Positions 63,402 to 64,000 of a stretch of 64,000 nucleotides of DNA are shown piece after piece. Position numbers and translations under genes: made by a program. This stretch comes from Molossus alvarezi. Lineage: Eukaryota > Chordata > Mammalia > Chiroptera > Molossidae. The notes below the pieces were generated by a model that saw nothing but the letters and a program-made list of their open reading frames with translations, was not told the origin of the DNA and ran no database searches. Where the stretch lies: contig CM073886.1 in the NCBI GenBank assembly GCA_037176705.1, positions 16,824,501-16,888,500 of the forward strand, read 5' to 3'. Position 1 is the stretch's first letter. The number at the start of each line of letters is the position of its first letter.

Positions 63402-63566
63402 TGATAACTTAAGGCTTAAAGGGGCTGGAGTTGCTTATTAAATCAGTTCTCTAATAAGGGAGAGGAGGCTATCAAAAGGAAGCTCAGGCTAAATGAAGTC
63501 AAGGGGCTAACTAGGCAGTGTTCACTCACATTTGTGTGTTGTTTCTGTTAAAAGGGATAGAGAGCC

Positions 63567-63755
63567 CGGCCAGTGTGGCTCAGTGGATTGAGGGTCGTCC
63601 CATGGACTGAGTGGTCCTGGTTTGATTCCCAGTCAGGGCACATGCCCGCATTGTGGGTTCAGTCCCCAGTATGGGGTGTACAGGAGGCAGCTGATCAATG
63701 TTTCTATCTCTCCTTTCCTCTCTCTCTTAAAAAAAATAAAATAAAATAAAAATAT
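63567..63755 (+). repeat. Ves-type SINE
   Basis: AATCAATAAA-type body: CCCGGCCAGTGTGGCTCAGT head, CCCCAGTATGGGGTGTACAG; A/T-rich tail. Confidence 0.87.
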
Positions 63756-64000
63756 ATTTTAATAAGGGGGGGGCATAGACAGAAGCAGAGAACAGAGAAG
63801 TGAGCACCTAGACAGAAGACAGAATCAACTTCTTCAACTGTATTGCTGACGATCTCCACCTGAGTCCTGGGGGGGGGGGGGCTCCTCCAAACACCAGGAG
63901 AAAACACTCAAGCCCAGAGAAGGGCAAAATCAAGGCCTCACCACAAAATCTCATAGATGAGTGAATGACACACTGCCATGAAAAGGCAATAATGTTAACA

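Larger units (their letters stand above)
62956..64000. other. CORO7 intron 1, partial
   Basis: Contains two SINEs and a G12 run at about 63869-63880. No exon 1 sequence (N-terminal FRVSKFRH signature) or CpG island is present, so the promoter lies farther right. Confidence 0.75.

Overview
This is a mammalian nuclear locus, almost certainly from a bat. The main clue is about forty copies of tRNA-derived Ves-type SINEs (heads such as GCCCTGGCCGGTTTGGCTCA, tails ending in GTGAGGATAAAA or AAATCAATAAAAA), a family known from bats, probably Yangochiroptera here. The remaining repeats (L1, L2, MIR, a MaLR-like LTR, DNA-transposon scraps) are ordinary for a placental mammal. There is no prokaryotic, CRISPR, plasmid or phage content.

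The window carries the locus that in human lies on 16p13.3. CORO7 (coronin-7) is on the minus strand and fills about 3.55 kb to beyond the right edge. I could place 27 exons, exon 28 (stop codon) at 4191 up to exon 2 at 62955. All introns are GT-AG, and the exons sum to 2712 nt (903 codons plus stop) in one open frame. Exon 1, with the start codon and promoter, lies beyond base 64000. VASN (vasorin) is nested on the opposite strand in CORO7 intron 9: a CpG-island promoter and non-coding exon 1 near 18.3-18.47 kb, a 7.8 kb intron, then one coding exon (26261-28276, 671 aa) and a short 3' UTR ending near 28.93 kb. At the left edge a CpG island (0.72-1.26 kb) holds what is best read as PAM16 exon 1 on the minus strand, whose only coding content is the ATG. 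CORO7 exon 27 ends in phase 0 and the last CORO7 exon encodes only Asp-stop, so skipping it would splice CORO7 in frame to PAM16, as in the known human CORO7-PAM16 readthrough.

Layout: 0-1.3 kb PAM16 promoter; 1.3-3.5 kb intergenic repeats; 3.55-12.3 kb CORO7 exons 28-10, closely packed; 12.3-33.9 kb the VASN-bearing intron, nearly free of young SINEs from 16.5 to 31.4 kb; 33.9-41 kb exons 9-7; 41-54.7 kb a 13.8 kb intron packed with L1 and nested SINEs; 54.8-57.3 kb exons 6-4; 62-63 kb exons 3 and 2; 63-64 kb intron 1.

Functionally, coronin-7 acts at the trans-Golgi network in post-Golgi traffic, vasorin is a TGF-beta-binding membrane protein, and PAM16 belongs to the mitochondrial import motor. 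They share a locus, not a pathway. I found no undescribed gene system. The most unusual material is in the repeats: several sites were hit serially by retroposons, leaving three or four copies of one target-site duplication; one SINE retroposed as a tRNA head only; there is a perfect 65-bp tandem duplication in CORO7 intron 3; and MCAT-like motifs cluster in the VASN intron.
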